From NCBI RefSeq assembly GCF_000202835.1, contig NC_015186.1, positions 3,443,501 through 3,507,500 of the forward strand: a DNA stretch of 64,000 bases, written 5' to 3'. Below are positions 8,620-16,992 of this stretch, piece after piece; the first letter of the stretch is position 1; the number at the start of each line of letters is the position of its first letter. This DNA comes from Acidiphilium multivorum AIU301 (lineage in GTDB: Bacteria; Pseudomonadota; Alphaproteobacteria; Acetobacterales; Acetobacteraceae). The position numbers and the translations under genes were made by a program. The notes under the pieces are model-generated. The model did no database searches. It was not told where the DNA came from and saw only the letters and a list, made by a program, of their open reading frames with translations.

Positions 8620-8885
8620 AAAGATGGACCTCCGGTTCGGTCAGGCGATGTCGCCCGCCGGAAACGCGGCACCACGCCCGCCATCCGCCACGAATTGCGC
8701 AGGCACGCTGCCATCGAGCCGGTCATCGGCCACATGAAGACCGATGGCCACCTCGGACGGAATTTCCTGCTCGGCGTCACGGGGATGCCATCAACGCCAT
8801 CCTCTCAGGCGTCGGCCATAACCTCTGTCGCCTCCATAGAAAGTCGTTCACCAGGCCGCCGCCTCGGCCGGCCAAATATCGCATA
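8620..8885 (+). pseudogene. Frameshifted C-terminal remnant of an IS5-family-type transposase
   Basis: From about 8660 the frame beginning at 8617 encodes TTPAIRHELRRHAAIEPVIGHMK, then GRNFL, the characteristic tail of IS5/IS4-type DDE transposases around the catalytic Glu (IEPVIGH). At about 8775-8785 the homology continues one frame over as GDAINAILSGVGHNL, so a single-base frameshift separates the two halves. The N-terminal two thirds, including the catalytic aspartates, are missing. It directly abuts the lysR stop. No terminal repeats were recognised. It fills the gap between lysR and ilvH; nothing else is seen there. Confidence 0.75.
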
Positions 8886-8950
8886 GTTCACAGCCAACAA
8901 TCCTGCGCCGGATCCCGCGCCATGAAGTCCGGCGCGGAGGCAGGATGCCG

Positions 8951-9469
8951 TCAGATCGTACGGGTGCCGCGGGCGATGGCGGCGACGCCGGTGCGCGACA
9001 CCTCGGCGAGGCCGAGCGGGCGCATCAGCTCGAGAAACGCATCGAGCTTGTCGGTGGCGCCGGTGAGTTCGAAGATGAAGCTTTCGGTTGTCGCATCGAT
9101 CACCCTTGCGCGGAATGCATCGGCAAGACGCAGCGCTTCGAGCCGCTTCTCGCCAGTGCCGATCACCTTGATGAGTGCGAGTTCGCGGGCGATGTGCGGC
9201 CCTTCGGCGGACAAGTCGGATACGCGGTAGACAGGCACCAGCCGGTCGAGTTGCGCCTTGATCTGCTGGATCACCAGTTCGGTGCCGGAGGTGACGATGG
9301 TGATGCGGCTCTTGCGCCGGTCGTCCTCGACGGGGGCGACGGTGAGACTGTCGATATTGTAGCCGCGGCCGGAAAACAGGCCGATGACGCGCGCGAGAAC
9401 GCCTGATTCGTTTTCCACCAGCACGGAAATCGTGGCGGCGCGCATGGCTTCCTGGACGATGGCGTTCAT
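8951..9469 (-). CDS. ilvH: Acetolactate synthase small (regulatory) subunit
   Basis: A 172 aa protein with an N-terminal ACT domain (about residues 12-85, including SVLVENESGVLARVIGLFSGRGYNIDSL in outline) and the conserved C-terminal ALS_ss_C domain. It activates the catalytic subunit and confers valine feedback inhibition in branched-chain amino acid synthesis. It lies 50 bp downstream of ilvB on the same strand, so they should form one transcript. Length and motifs are normal. Confidence 0.95.
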   Translation of the reverse strand: MNAIVQEAMRAATISVLVENESGVLARVIGLFSGRGYNIDSLTVAPVEDDRRKSRITIVTSGTELVIQQIKAQLDRLVPVYRVSDLSAEGPHIARELALIKVIGTGEKRLEALRLADAFRARVIDATTESFIFELTGATDKLDAFLELMRPLGLAEVSRTGVAAIARGTRTI

Positions 9470-9519
9470 GTCGGCTCTTTCAGGTTCGGGATCTCGGGTC
9501 TCGGCGATGATGGCGGGGC

Positions 9520-11301
9520 TCAGACGAGCACGAGCCCCTCATCGGTGATGCCGGCGGCGCTGGACTCGTGTTCCGGCCCGAGCAGCATCTCGTTGTGCGC
9601 AGCGCCCGAAGGAATCATCGGGAAGCAGTTCTCCGCACGGTCGACATGGATATCCGCGATCACCGGCCGGTCGGTCGCCAGCATCTCGTCGATCACCCGG
9701 TCCAGATCGTCGATGCTCTCGGCGCGCAGGCCCACGGCGTGAAAGCTCTCGGCGAGGCGCACGAAATCGGGCAGGGCCGCCGAATAACTCTCGGAATAGC
9801 GGCCACCATGCAGCAGCTCCTGCCACTGGCGCACCATGCCCATGTATTCGTTGTTGAGGATGAACACCTTCACCGGCAGGCGGTATTGCGCGAGCGTGCC
9901 CATCTCCTGGATGTTCATCAGGATGCTGGCTTCGCCGGCGATGTCGATCACCAGCGCGTCGGGATGGGCGATCTGCACGCCCATCGCCGCCGGCAGGCCG
10001 TAGCCCATCGTGCCGAGGCCGCCCGAGGTCATCCAGCGGTTCGGCTTGTCGAAGCGGAAATGCTGGGCCGCCCACATCTGGTGCTGGCCCACCTCGGTCG
10101 TGACATAGGTTTCGCGGCCCTGGGTCTTTTCCCACAGCCGGCGGATGGCATGCTGCGGCTTGATGATCGCGCCTTTCTCGAAGCTCTGGGTGAAGCGCAG
10201 CGAGTCCTTCTCGCGCCACGTTTCGATCATGCGCCACCATTCGGCCAGCGCTGCCGTGTCCTGCCGGGAATTGTCCTGCTTCCAGGCGGCGATGAGGGCG
10301 CGCAGCGCCTCGGTCGCGTCGGCGGCGATGGCGATGTCGACGACCACGTTCTTGTTGATGTTCGACGGATCGATATCGATATGGATTTTCTTCGAGTGCG
10401 GCGCGAAGGCGTTGAGCCGCCCGGTCACGCGGTCGTCGAACCGGGCGCCGATGTTCAGCATCACGTCGCAGCCATGCATGGCGAGGTTGGCCTCGTAGGT
10501 GCCATGCATGCCGAGCATGCCGAGAAAGGCCGGGTTCGAGGCCGGGAAGGCGCCGAGCCCCATCAGCGTCGAGGTAACCGGCGCGCCGGTGAGCTTCGCG
10601 AGTTGAACGATCAGTTCGGCCGATTCCGGACCGGAATTGATCAGCCCGCCGCCGGTATAGATGATCGGCCGCTTTGCCCCCTTGAGCGCGCTCACCGCTT
10701 CGGCGATCCGGGTGAGATCGGGGGCGGTGCGCGGGCGATAGGAGCGGTGCGGGCCTTCCGGCGCCTCGGTATATGGCGCTGGGTTGATCAGGATGTCTTT
10801 CGGCAGGTCGATCAGCACGGGGCCTGGCCGCCCCGTCCGCGCAACGTGGAATGCCTCATGCACGATGCGGGCGAGATCGTCCGAGCGCTTGACGAGATAG
10901 TTGTGCTTGGTGGCCTGCCGGGTGATACCCGTCGTGTCGGCTTCCTGGAACGCGTCGTTGCCGATCAGATGGGTCGGCACCTGGCCGGTCAGGCAGACAA
11001 CGGGAATGCTGTCCATCAGTGCGTCCACCAGCCCGGTGACGGCGTTGGTCGCCCCCGGCCCGGAGGTGACGAGCACCACACCGACCTTGCCGGTCGAGCG
11101 GGCATAGCCTTCGGCTGCGTGAACCGCCGCCTGTTCATGGCGGACAAGGATGTGGCGGATCGCGTTCTGCTGGAAGATCGCATCATAGATCGGCAGCACG
11201 GCGCCGCCCGGATAGCCGAAAATGACCTCGACCCCCTGCGCCTTCAGTGCGCGGAGAAGGGTTTCGGCCCCGGAAGCGACTGTGGTGTTCACGGCGTTCA
11301 T
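9520..11301 (-). CDS. ilvB: Acetolactate synthase large (catalytic) subunit
   Basis: A 593 aa TPP-dependent enzyme condensing two pyruvates (or pyruvate plus 2-oxobutyrate), the first common step to valine, leucine and isoleucine. The catalytic Glu56 sits in VRHEQAA. The TPP/Mg site reads AGEASILMNIQEM...NNEYMG, with GEA in place of the textbook GDG; alphaproteobacterial AHAS enzymes often vary here. The ending is acidic and family-typical. No attenuator leader peptide was recognised in the short gap to miaA. Confidence 0.95.
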   Translation of the reverse strand: MNAVNTTVASGAETLLRALKAQGVEVIFGYPGGAVLPIYDAIFQQNAIRHILVRHEQAAVHAAEGYARSTGKVGVVLVTSGPGATNAVTGLVDALMDSIPVVCLTGQVPTHLIGNDAFQEADTTGITRQATKHNYLVKRSDDLARIVHEAFHVARTGRPGPVLIDLPKDILINPAPYTEAPEGPHRSYRPRTAPDLTRIAEAVSALKGAKRPIIYTGGGLINSGPESAELIVQLAKLTGAPVTSTLMGLGAFPASNPAFLGMLGMHGTYEANLAMHGCDVMLNIGARFDDRVTGRLNAFAPHSKKIHIDIDPSNINKNVVVDIAIAADATEALRALIAAWKQDNSRQDTAALAEWWRMIETWREKDSLRFTQSFEKGAIIKPQHAIRRLWEKTQGRETYVTTEVGQHQMWAAQHFRFDKPNRWMTSGGLGTMGYGLPAAMGVQIAHPDALVIDIAGEASILMNIQEMGTLAQYRLPVKVFILNNEYMGMVRQWQELLHGGRYSESYSAALPDFVRLAESFHAVGLRAESIDDLDRVIDEMLATDRPVIADIHVDRAENCFPMIPSGAAHNEMLLGPEHESSAAGITDEGLVLV

Positions 11302-11354
11302 ATCCCCATCCTGTCAGATCGCGACGCAGGCCTACCCCGGTCTGCTGCGGTGCG

Positions 11355-12332
11355 TCAACTCGATAAATTAATAAATGAAATGATCGAACGGACTGTGCTT
11401 TCGGAAAATTGCGTAGAATCAGTGAATCTTGATCTGATCGTATGCGTGTTGCGCTGATCTGCCAGTTTCTGATGGCGGAACCAGGTCGCTTGGCGTTTCG
11501 TATAGGCTGCGGTGGCGGCGATGGCGCCGGACGCCGCCTCGTCGAGGCTGATCGCGCCGGCGAGATGCGCCAGCAATTCCGGCACACCGTGGGCGCGCAG
11601 GCCGGGCAGCGCGGGATCGGGGGCGCGGGCGGCGACGGCGGCCACTTCCGCCAGCGCGCCGGCGGCGAGCATCGCTTCGAAGCGCGCCGCGATCGCCTCG
11701 CGCAGCGCGGGGCGCGGCGGGTCGAGCAGCAGCAGCATGACGCGATATCCGGCGAGCCCGGCGCGCGGCGCGGCATGCCAGGCGGCGAGGCCGCGCCCAG
11801 TGCCGAGCAGCACCTCGGCGGCGCGGGCGAGGCGCTGGGGATCGCTCGGCCGCAGCTTCGTTGCGGTTGCCGGGTCGCGCGCCGCAAGCCAGGCGTGCAG
11901 CGCGGCCGGTCCATCCGCCGCGAGCATCCGCCGCGCTTCCGCCCGTGCGTCCGGCCCCGGATCGGGGATCGGCGCGATGCCGTTGACCAGCGACGAGAGA
12001 TACATGCCGGTGCCGCCGCACAGGATCGGCAGCTCGGCCGCTGCCAGCTCGGCCAGCGCCCGGCCGCGCCACCAGGCGGCATCGACCGCCTCTTCCAGCC
12101 GGCGCACGCCGTAGAGGCGGTGCGGCGCCGCCGCCTCGTCCGCGGGCGTGGGGCGGGCGGTGATGATCCGCCAGTCGGCATAGCATTGCATCGCGTCGGC
12201 ATTGATGATCGTGCCGCCGAAGCGTTGCGCGGCGGCGAGGGCGAGGGCCGACTTGCCGGAGGCGGTGGGCCCTGCGACGATCAGCAGCGGCCTTGCCGGC
12301 GGGGCGGAACATGCTCTAGGCGACTGGGTCAT
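11355..12332 (-). CDS. miaA: tRNA dimethylallyltransferase
   Basis: A 325 aa enzyme that prenylates A37 of tRNAs reading UNN codons. The P-loop GPTASGKS is at residues 21-28, followed by NADAMQCYADWRIITARPTP (the DSMQVY-like region contacting the isoprenoid donor) and GGTGMYLSSLVNG. The C-terminus AYTKRQATWFRHQ matches the family and is followed by a roughly 37-residue unconserved tail. The ATG complement (12330-12332) overlaps the ATG of serB (12331-12333) on the other strand. The frame stays open further upstream, but that extension is antisense to serB and is not homologous. Confidence 0.93.
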   Translation of the reverse strand: MTQSPRACSAPPARPLLIVAGPTASGKSALALAAAQRFGGTIINADAMQCYADWRIITARPTPADEAAAPHRLYGVRRLEEAVDAAWWRGRALAELAAAELPILCGGTGMYLSSLVNGIAPIPDPGPDARAEARRMLAADGPAALHAWLAARDPATATKLRPSDPQRLARAAEVLLGTGRGLAAWHAAPRAGLAGYRVMLLLLDPPRPALREAIAARFEAMLAAGALAEVAAVAARAPDPALPGLRAHGVPELLAHLAGAISLDEAASGAIAATAAYTKRQATWFRHQKLADQRNTHTIRSRFTDSTQFSESTVRSIISFINLSS

Positions 12333-13203
12333 GAAATTCGTTCTGGTGCTGGTCGCGGCGCGCGACAAGGTGACGTTGACCGACACGATGGTGGCCCGCG
12401 TGCGCGAGCTGGCCGCCGGCGGCCCGCCGGTGTGGCTTTCGCCAGGCGAGGCCGCCGAAATTCCCTGCATGAATCCGCCAGACTTCGCCCTGGTGCGCGC
12501 GGCGATCGACAATGCGCCGGTGGACGTGATGTGCGTCAGGGATCGCGGGCGGCGCAAGGCCGTGCTGGTCGCGGACATGGACAGCACGATCGTGACCTCG
12601 GAAACGCTCGACGAGCTGGCCGCCGAGGCGGGGGTGGGCGAGCGCGTCGCCGCGATCACCGCGCGCTCGATGGCGGGGGAGCTGGATTTCGCCGATGCGC
12701 TGCGCGAGCGCGTCGCCCTGCTGGAGGGGCTCGATGTCGCGGCGCTCGAGCGCACCTGGCGGCGCACCGCGATCATGCCGGGGGCGCGAGAGCTGGTGGC
12801 CACCATGCGCGCGCATGGCGCGGTGACGGCGCTGGTCTCGGGCGGGTTCACCTGGTTTACCAGCCGGGTGGCGGCGGAGGTCGGGTTCGACACGCATCGC
12901 GCCAACGAGTTGCTCGATGACGGAACCCGGCTGATCGGCCGCGTCGCCGAGCCGGTGCTGGACCGCGACGCCAAGCGGACGGCGCTGCACGAGCTGGCGG
13001 CGACGCGCGGGGTGAAGCTGTCGGCGACGCTGGCGGTGGGCGACGGGGCGAACGATCTCGCGATGATCGCCGATGCCGGGCTGGGAGTGGCGTATCACGC
13101 GAAGCCGATCCTCGCCGAGGCGGCGCCGGTGCGCATCGAGCATGGCGACCTGCGCGCGCTGCTCTTCGCCCAGGGCTATCCGGCCGCGTCGTTCAGGGAG
13201 TGA
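12331..13203 (+). CDS. serB: Phosphoserine phosphatase
   Basis: A 290 aa HAD-superfamily enzyme making L-serine from O-phosphoserine. The nucleophile motif D82-x-D84-ST is in VADMDSTIV, the second Ser/Thr motif in LVSGGFTWF, and the acidic motif is GDGANDLAMI. An N-terminal ACT-like region (about residues 1-70) precedes the catalytic domain, as in other long SerB proteins. The start is the ATG that begins MKFVLVLVAA. Its 3' end overlaps the convergent CoA-binding gene by 11 bp. Confidence 0.94.
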   Translation: MKFVLVLVAARDKVTLTDTMVARVRELAAGGPPVWLSPGEAAEIPCMNPPDFALVRAAIDNAPVDVMCVRDRGRRKAVLVADMDSTIVTSETLDELAAEAGVGERVAAITARSMAGELDFADALRERVALLEGLDVAALERTWRRTAIMPGARELVATMRAHGAVTALVSGGFTWFTSRVAAEVGFDTHRANELLDDGTRLIGRVAEPVLDRDAKRTALHELAATRGVKLSATLAVGDGANDLAMIADAGLGVAYHAKPILAEAAPVRIEHGDLRALLFAQGYPAASFRE

Positions 13204-13618
13204 GGCCGAGACGCGGGCGCTCGATCAGCGGGCAGCGGTTCATGACCACGACGAGCCCGGCGGCGCGGGCGAGGGCGGCGGCGCCCTCGTTCACTACGCC
13301 GAGTTGCATCCAGATCGTCTTCGCCCCCAGCCGGATCGCGTCGCGCACCGCCGGCAGCACCCGTTCTGAGGCGCGGAACAGCTCGACCATGTCGAGCGGC
13401 GTCGCATCGTCGAGCGAGGCGGCGACCTCCCGCCCGTGCAGCCTGGTGCCGGCAAGGCCGGGATTGACCGGGGTGACGTCGTAGCCGAGGCGGAGCAGCG
13501 CGCCGAGCACCTCGTTCGAGGGGCGGGCCGGGTTGGCCGAGGCGCCGACCAGCGCGATCCGCCGCGTGGTGGTCAGTATGCGCGCGATCGTCGTGTCGTC
13601 GAGCCCGTCGATGTTCAT
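13193..13618 (-). CDS. CoA-binding domain protein (YccU-like)
   Basis: A 141 aa single-domain Rossmann-like CoA-binding protein: RRIALVGASANPARPSNEV near residue 18, then VTPVNPGLAG, IWMQLGVVNEGAAALARAAGL and MNRCP close to the end. Proteins of this size bind acyl-CoA or CoA in vitro but have no settled role. The ATG at 13618 begins the conserved domain directly. Convergent with serB, overlapping its last 11 bp. Confidence 0.85.
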   Translation of the reverse strand: MNIDGLDDTTIARILTTTRRIALVGASANPARPSNEVLGALLRLGYDVTPVNPGLAGTRLHGREVAASLDDATPLDMVELFRASERVLPAVRDAIRLGAKTIWMQLGVVNEGAAALARAAGLVVVMNRCPLIERPRLGLTP

Positions 13619-13665
13619 GAGCCGCCTCTGGCCTGCCGGTGGAGCCTCCTGTAAGCGCATGGGCC

Positions 13666-15255
13666 ATGCGCACCGCAAGACCCTATCTGATCTTTCTGCT
13701 CGGCCTGCTGAGCGTTGCCGCATGGTATCTGCCGAACCGGCCGCGTGCCGGCGGCGTCGTCATGCCGGATGCGCGGTTCAACTCGGTGTCCTACGCGCCG
13801 TTCCGCAACGGCCAGTCGCCGCTGACGAAAACCTTCTCCTCGGCCGCCGAGGTGGAGCAGGACCTGCGCCTGATCGCGCGGCACGCGCGCGGCATCCGCA
13901 CCTATTCCTCGATCGAGGGCGATTTCGACATCGGCGCGCTGGCGAAGCGGGCGGGGCTGAAGGTCTGGGCCGGGATCTGGCTCGGGCCGAACCCGAAGGA
14001 CAATGCGCGGGAGATGGCGGCCGGGATCGCCGCGGCGAACGCGCATCCGCACACGATCACCCGCGTCGTCGTCGGCAACGAGGTGCTGCTCAGGCGCGAC
14101 CTCTCGGTGGGCGAACTGATCCGCGATATCGACCATGTGCGCGCCCGGGTGAAGCAGCCGGTCGCCTATGCCGATGTCGCGAGCTTCTGGTTCGAATTCC
14201 CGCAGGTGGCGAAGCATGTCGACGTCGTGATGATCCATCTGCTGCCCTACTGGCAGAACCACCCGGTGGGGGTGAACGCCGCGATCGCGCGGATCGGCCG
14301 GACCATCCGCAAGGCCGAGCGCGTCTTTCCGGGCAAGACGATCTCGGTGGGGGAGACCGGCTGGCCGAGCCGGGGGCGCTGGCGGGCGGATGCCGCGCCC
14401 TCGCGGGTCAACGAGGCGATCTTTCTGCGCCGCTTCGTCAGCCTCGCCGATCGCGAGCATGTCGACTACAACCTGATCGAGGCGTTCGACCAGCACTGGA
14501 AATACCACGACGAGGGGATCGCCGGCGCCAACTGGGGCATCTGGTCCGCAGGACGCCGGCCGAAATTCCCCCTTGAAGGTCCGGTGGTGGAGATGCCGCA
14601 TTGGCCGCTTTATGCCGGTGCCGCGATCGCGCTGTCGGTGATCCTCGCGCTTATCGGCGGGATGGCGGGTGTCTCCGGCTTGGCGCTCGCTTTCGGCCTT
14701 GGCAATGCGCTCGTCTACGCCTGGGCGATCACCCATCACGTGCTGTACGACGAGTCCCTGATGATCTGCGCCGCGATCAATCTGCCGGCACAGGGTCTGC
14801 TCGCCCTTGCCGCTCTGCGCGTTGCCTCACGCGGCAAGGGGCGGCGGCCGCTGGATGGAGCAGCAACGGTGTTGCTCCTGCGCGCGAGCCTGTTCGGCAA
14901 GGCTAGCCCCCGCGACTGGGGCAAAGGCCTCTTCGACCATCTCTGGTTCCTGTTCGTGGTGACCGCGGTCATCGTCCAGGCGGGGCTCGTGTTCGATCCG
15001 CGTTATCGTGACGCGCCGTTCCCTGTCTTTGCCGTGCCGATCGCAATCGCCGTCTGGCGACTGGCGGTGGCCGACCGGCCGGCCATGCGCAGTTGGCGCG
15101 ACTGGCTGCCCAGCGTCCTGCTGGTCGCCGGCGCCGTGGCAAGCGCCGTGATTTCCGGCCCGCTCAACCTCGAATTCATGCTGTGGAATGCGCTGGTGCT
15201 GGTGCTGGCGGCGCCTGCCGTTCTGGCGCTTGTCAAAAGGCAACGGGCCGGCTGA
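13666..15255 (+). CDS. GH17-like beta-glucanase/transglycosylase fused to a membrane domain
   Basis: A 529 aa protein with an N-terminal membrane anchor (about residues 6-22). A glycoside hydrolase family 17-like barrel (about 35-310) has the expected acid/base Glu139 in VVGNEV and nucleophile Glu230 in SVGETGWPSRG. About seven or eight hydrophobic segments follow from residue 312 to the end. Related proteobacterial proteins are annotated as beta-1,3-glucanase or beta-1,6-glucan synthase and act in cyclic or branched glucan synthesis. The barrel probably faces the periplasm and modifies beta-glucan. A GTG at 13639 is an alternative start with little effect on the domains. No glucan synthase partner is adjacent. 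Confidence 0.8.
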   Translation: MRTARPYLIFLLGLLSVAAWYLPNRPRAGGVVMPDARFNSVSYAPFRNGQSPLTKTFSSAAEVEQDLRLIARHARGIRTYSSIEGDFDIGALAKRAGLKVWAGIWLGPNPKDNAREMAAGIAAANAHPHTITRVVVGNEVLLRRDLSVGELIRDIDHVRARVKQPVAYADVASFWFEFPQVAKHVDVVMIHLLPYWQNHPVGVNAAIARIGRTIRKAERVFPGKTISVGETGWPSRGRWRADAAPSRVNEAIFLRRFVSLADREHVDYNLIEAFDQHWKYHDEGIAGANWGIWSAGRRPKFPLEGPVVEMPHWPLYAGAAIALSVILALIGGMAGVSGLALAFGLGNALVYAWAITHHVLYDESLMICAAINLPAQGLLALAALRVASRGKGRRPLDGAATVLLLRASLFGKASPRDWGKGLFDHLWFLFVVTAVIVQAGLVFDPRYRDAPFPVFAVPIAIAVWRLAVADRPAMRSWRDWLPSVLLVAGAVASAVISGPLNLEFMLWNALVLVLAAPAVLALVKRQRAG

Positions 15256-15269
15256 TCAGGCCCGTTCCG

Positions 15270-16631
15270 TCAGCGCATCGCCAGGCTTTCGTTGCTCGGT
15301 GGAATGATGAAGCAGGACTGATGAGCGCGTCTCATCGCGCTGCAGACCAGATTCGCATCGTTATGGTCGAGGCCGGCAATCTGAGCGCGCCAGATCCGGT
15401 GCCGGTGCACCACGGCGCTGCCAACCCTGGCGATGCCGACCTTGCGCTCGCCGCGTATGGTCAGGGCCTGCCTCTTGGCGAGGATGTAGCTGTCATAGGC
15501 GCCAACCTGGGCGGTCCATCCCGGGATCATGTCGCGCGTGACATGGCCGACCGAACGCGCAACGATCATGTGAACAGGAGCGGTTCTGCTTCGGCTCGCC
15601 ACGAGCACGGGCGCCGCGGCCGGCTGGCGCACCGGGGGCGGAGGCATTGCGGCGCGAGGCTGTGGTGACGTGGCAGTTGCGATGACGGTCGTCGGCGCAC
15701 CGCTTTCGGCTGCGAAGCCGGCATCAAGCAACTGGGTCATGCGATTGTAAGCAACGATCCAGGACGGGGCGTGCATCTCCACGCCGATCAGCATGTGACC
15801 GTTGCGCACCGCGGCGGTGACGAGGTTGAACCGCGCGAGGTCCGTATAGCCCGTCTTCATGCCGATGGCGCCGTTGTAGCGCTTGAGCATGCCATCGATA
15901 TTGGGGATCGTGCGGCCTTCGAAGCGGAAGCTCGGCACGGAGAAAAGATAGCGATATTGCGGATAGTCCAGCAGCAGGTGACGGGCGAGAATCGCCATGT
16001 CGTAGGCGTCTGTCACCTGGTTCGGATTGGGTAGGCCGGATGGGTTGCGGAACTCGCTCCGCTCCATGCCGAGAGCGTGGGCGCGCGCTGTCATCTCGGC
16101 GGCAACGCGCCGGATGCTGCCGCCGCCGAGGTACTGTCCGAGCGCCGTTGCCGCGTCATTGGCGGAGAGGGTCGTCATGCCCAGCATTGCCTGCATGACC
16201 GTTACGGTCTGCCCCGCCACAAGATTCAGCTTCACAGGCTGCACTGACGCCGCCGCTGGACTCACCGGGAGCGGGGTATTGGCGTTCAGGCGGCCGTGGC
16301 TGAGTGCGTGGAAAGCGAGATCCAGCGTCATCAACTTGGTCAGGCTGGCCGGGAAGCGCTCGTTATACGCGTTGTGCTCGGAGAGGATGCGGCCGGTTGC
16401 CGCGTCCATCACGATCCAGTCAATCCCGGGCGCAAGCGGCCCCGAGGCGGCCGGAGAGGCAATGCCCCCAAGGCGTTCATGTATGCGCACGACATGTCGA
16501 TACCGTTGATGCAGATTAGCCTGCGCAGCCTGAGGTGCGGCCAGCGCCGCGCCCATCAAGCCGCCTGCCGCGAGTACCGAGCCGCGCCGCAGGATGTTCA
16601 CAATCCAGCCTTGCAATTCGGCCAAACGCAT
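15270..16631 (-). CDS. D-alanyl-D-alanine carboxypeptidase with SPOR-like C-terminus
   Basis: A 453 aa low-molecular-weight penicillin-binding protein of family S11. It has a signal sequence (about residues 17-38) and the three active-site motifs S96-x2-K99 (PASLTK), S156-A-N158 and K259-T-G261. After the catalytic domain there is a proline-rich linker and a 70-residue region starting WTAQVGAYDS that resembles a SPOR peptidoglycan-binding domain. It trims pentapeptide stems in the periplasm; the SPOR-like tail suggests septal targeting. The start at 16631 is favoured by GGGGGA just upstream; an ATG at 16661 is also possible. Confidence 0.9.
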   Translation of the reverse strand: MRLAELQGWIVNILRRGSVLAAGGLMGAALAAPQAAQANLHQRYRHVVRIHERLGGIASPAASGPLAPGIDWIVMDAATGRILSEHNAYNERFPASLTKLMTLDLAFHALSHGRLNANTPLPVSPAAASVQPVKLNLVAGQTVTVMQAMLGMTTLSANDAATALGQYLGGGSIRRVAAEMTARAHALGMERSEFRNPSGLPNPNQVTDAYDMAILARHLLLDYPQYRYLFSVPSFRFEGRTIPNIDGMLKRYNGAIGMKTGYTDLARFNLVTAAVRNGHMLIGVEMHAPSWIVAYNRMTQLLDAGFAAESGAPTTVIATATSPQPRAAMPPPPVRQPAAAPVLVASRSRTAPVHMIVARSVGHVTRDMIPGWTAQVGAYDSYILAKRQALTIRGERKVGIARVGSAVVHRHRIWRAQIAGLDHNDANLVCSAMRRAHQSCFIIPPSNESLAMR

Positions 16632-16800
16632 ACGGTCCCCCAAACATGAACGAAGCCTCATAAGACGGATAGGATGAAATGTCGGCGCTGTCCAGTTCAA
16701 AAATAGAAATTAACAAAAAAGCCAAAGGGTTAATAGGATATCCTCCTGCGCTCCGTGTTTGTGGGAGCGGTCGGCGCCGTGAGGCTTAACCGCAGTGTCA

Positions 16801-16815
16801 TTGTGCGTTGCACAA
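16801..16815. promoter_or_regulatory. Perfect 6-3-6 dyad TTGTGC-GTT-GCACAA, candidate PhaR operator
   Basis: The inverted repeat contains the TGC-N3-GCA core described for the polyhydroxyalkanoate repressor PhaR in alphaproteobacteria. It lies just upstream of the candidate -35 element of the phasin promoter. A second TGC-N3-GCA follows at 16859-16867. Confidence 0.5.
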
Positions 16816-16821
16816 AAAGCA

Positions 16822-16849
16822 TTGACTTACCCTCGCGGCAGGCTTAAAT
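16822..16849 (+). promoter_or_regulatory. Candidate phasin promoter
   Basis: TTGACT at 16822-16827 and TTAAAT at 16844-16849 are separated by 16 nt. Transcription would start near 16856, giving a leader of about 135 nt that contains the second TGC-N3-GCA dyad near its 5' end. Confidence 0.4.
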
Positions 16850-16858
16850 CGGCCATGT

Positions 16859-16867
16859 TGCACTGCA
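16859..16867. promoter_or_regulatory. Second TGC-ACT-GCA dyad
   Basis: A TGC-N3-GCA core whose centre is 55 bp from that of the dyad at 16801-16815. Together the two bracket the candidate phasin promoter, a repressing geometry. Confidence 0.45.
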
Positions 16868-16992
16868 CTATAAAACGTGGGTGCAAGGAATTTGGCGGTC
16901 GTTTTTCTCCCTTGCGACGAAAGCAACGACGGCCAAGACTGGTGCGCGGGCGCATCGGCATCGTTGCAACGGACACACGAGGAGTAACTAGG

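Larger units (their letters stand above)
16632..16992. other. Divergent intergenic region (361 bp) before the phasin gene
   Basis: Gene-free region separating the carboxypeptidase (leftward) from the phasin gene (rightward). The left half is AT-rich. The right half holds a candidate promoter and two TGC-N3-GCA dyads, listed separately. I see no convincing small ORF. Confidence 0.6.

Noticed and set aside
9910-9990. GEA instead of GDG in the TPP motif of IlvB as a sign of inactivity
   Set aside because: Alphaproteobacterial acetolactate synthases vary at this position and all other catalytic features and the ilvH partner are intact.
11302-11354. Attenuator or leader peptide before ilvB
   Set aside because: No run of Ile/Val/Leu codons and no terminator-like hairpin was found in the short gap to miaA.
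9568-11457. 629-codon plus-strand ORF opposite ilvB
   Set aside because: Antisense shadow of a firmly identified gene; composition is typical of GC-rich antisense frames (Arg/His/Gly/Asp-rich) with no domain.
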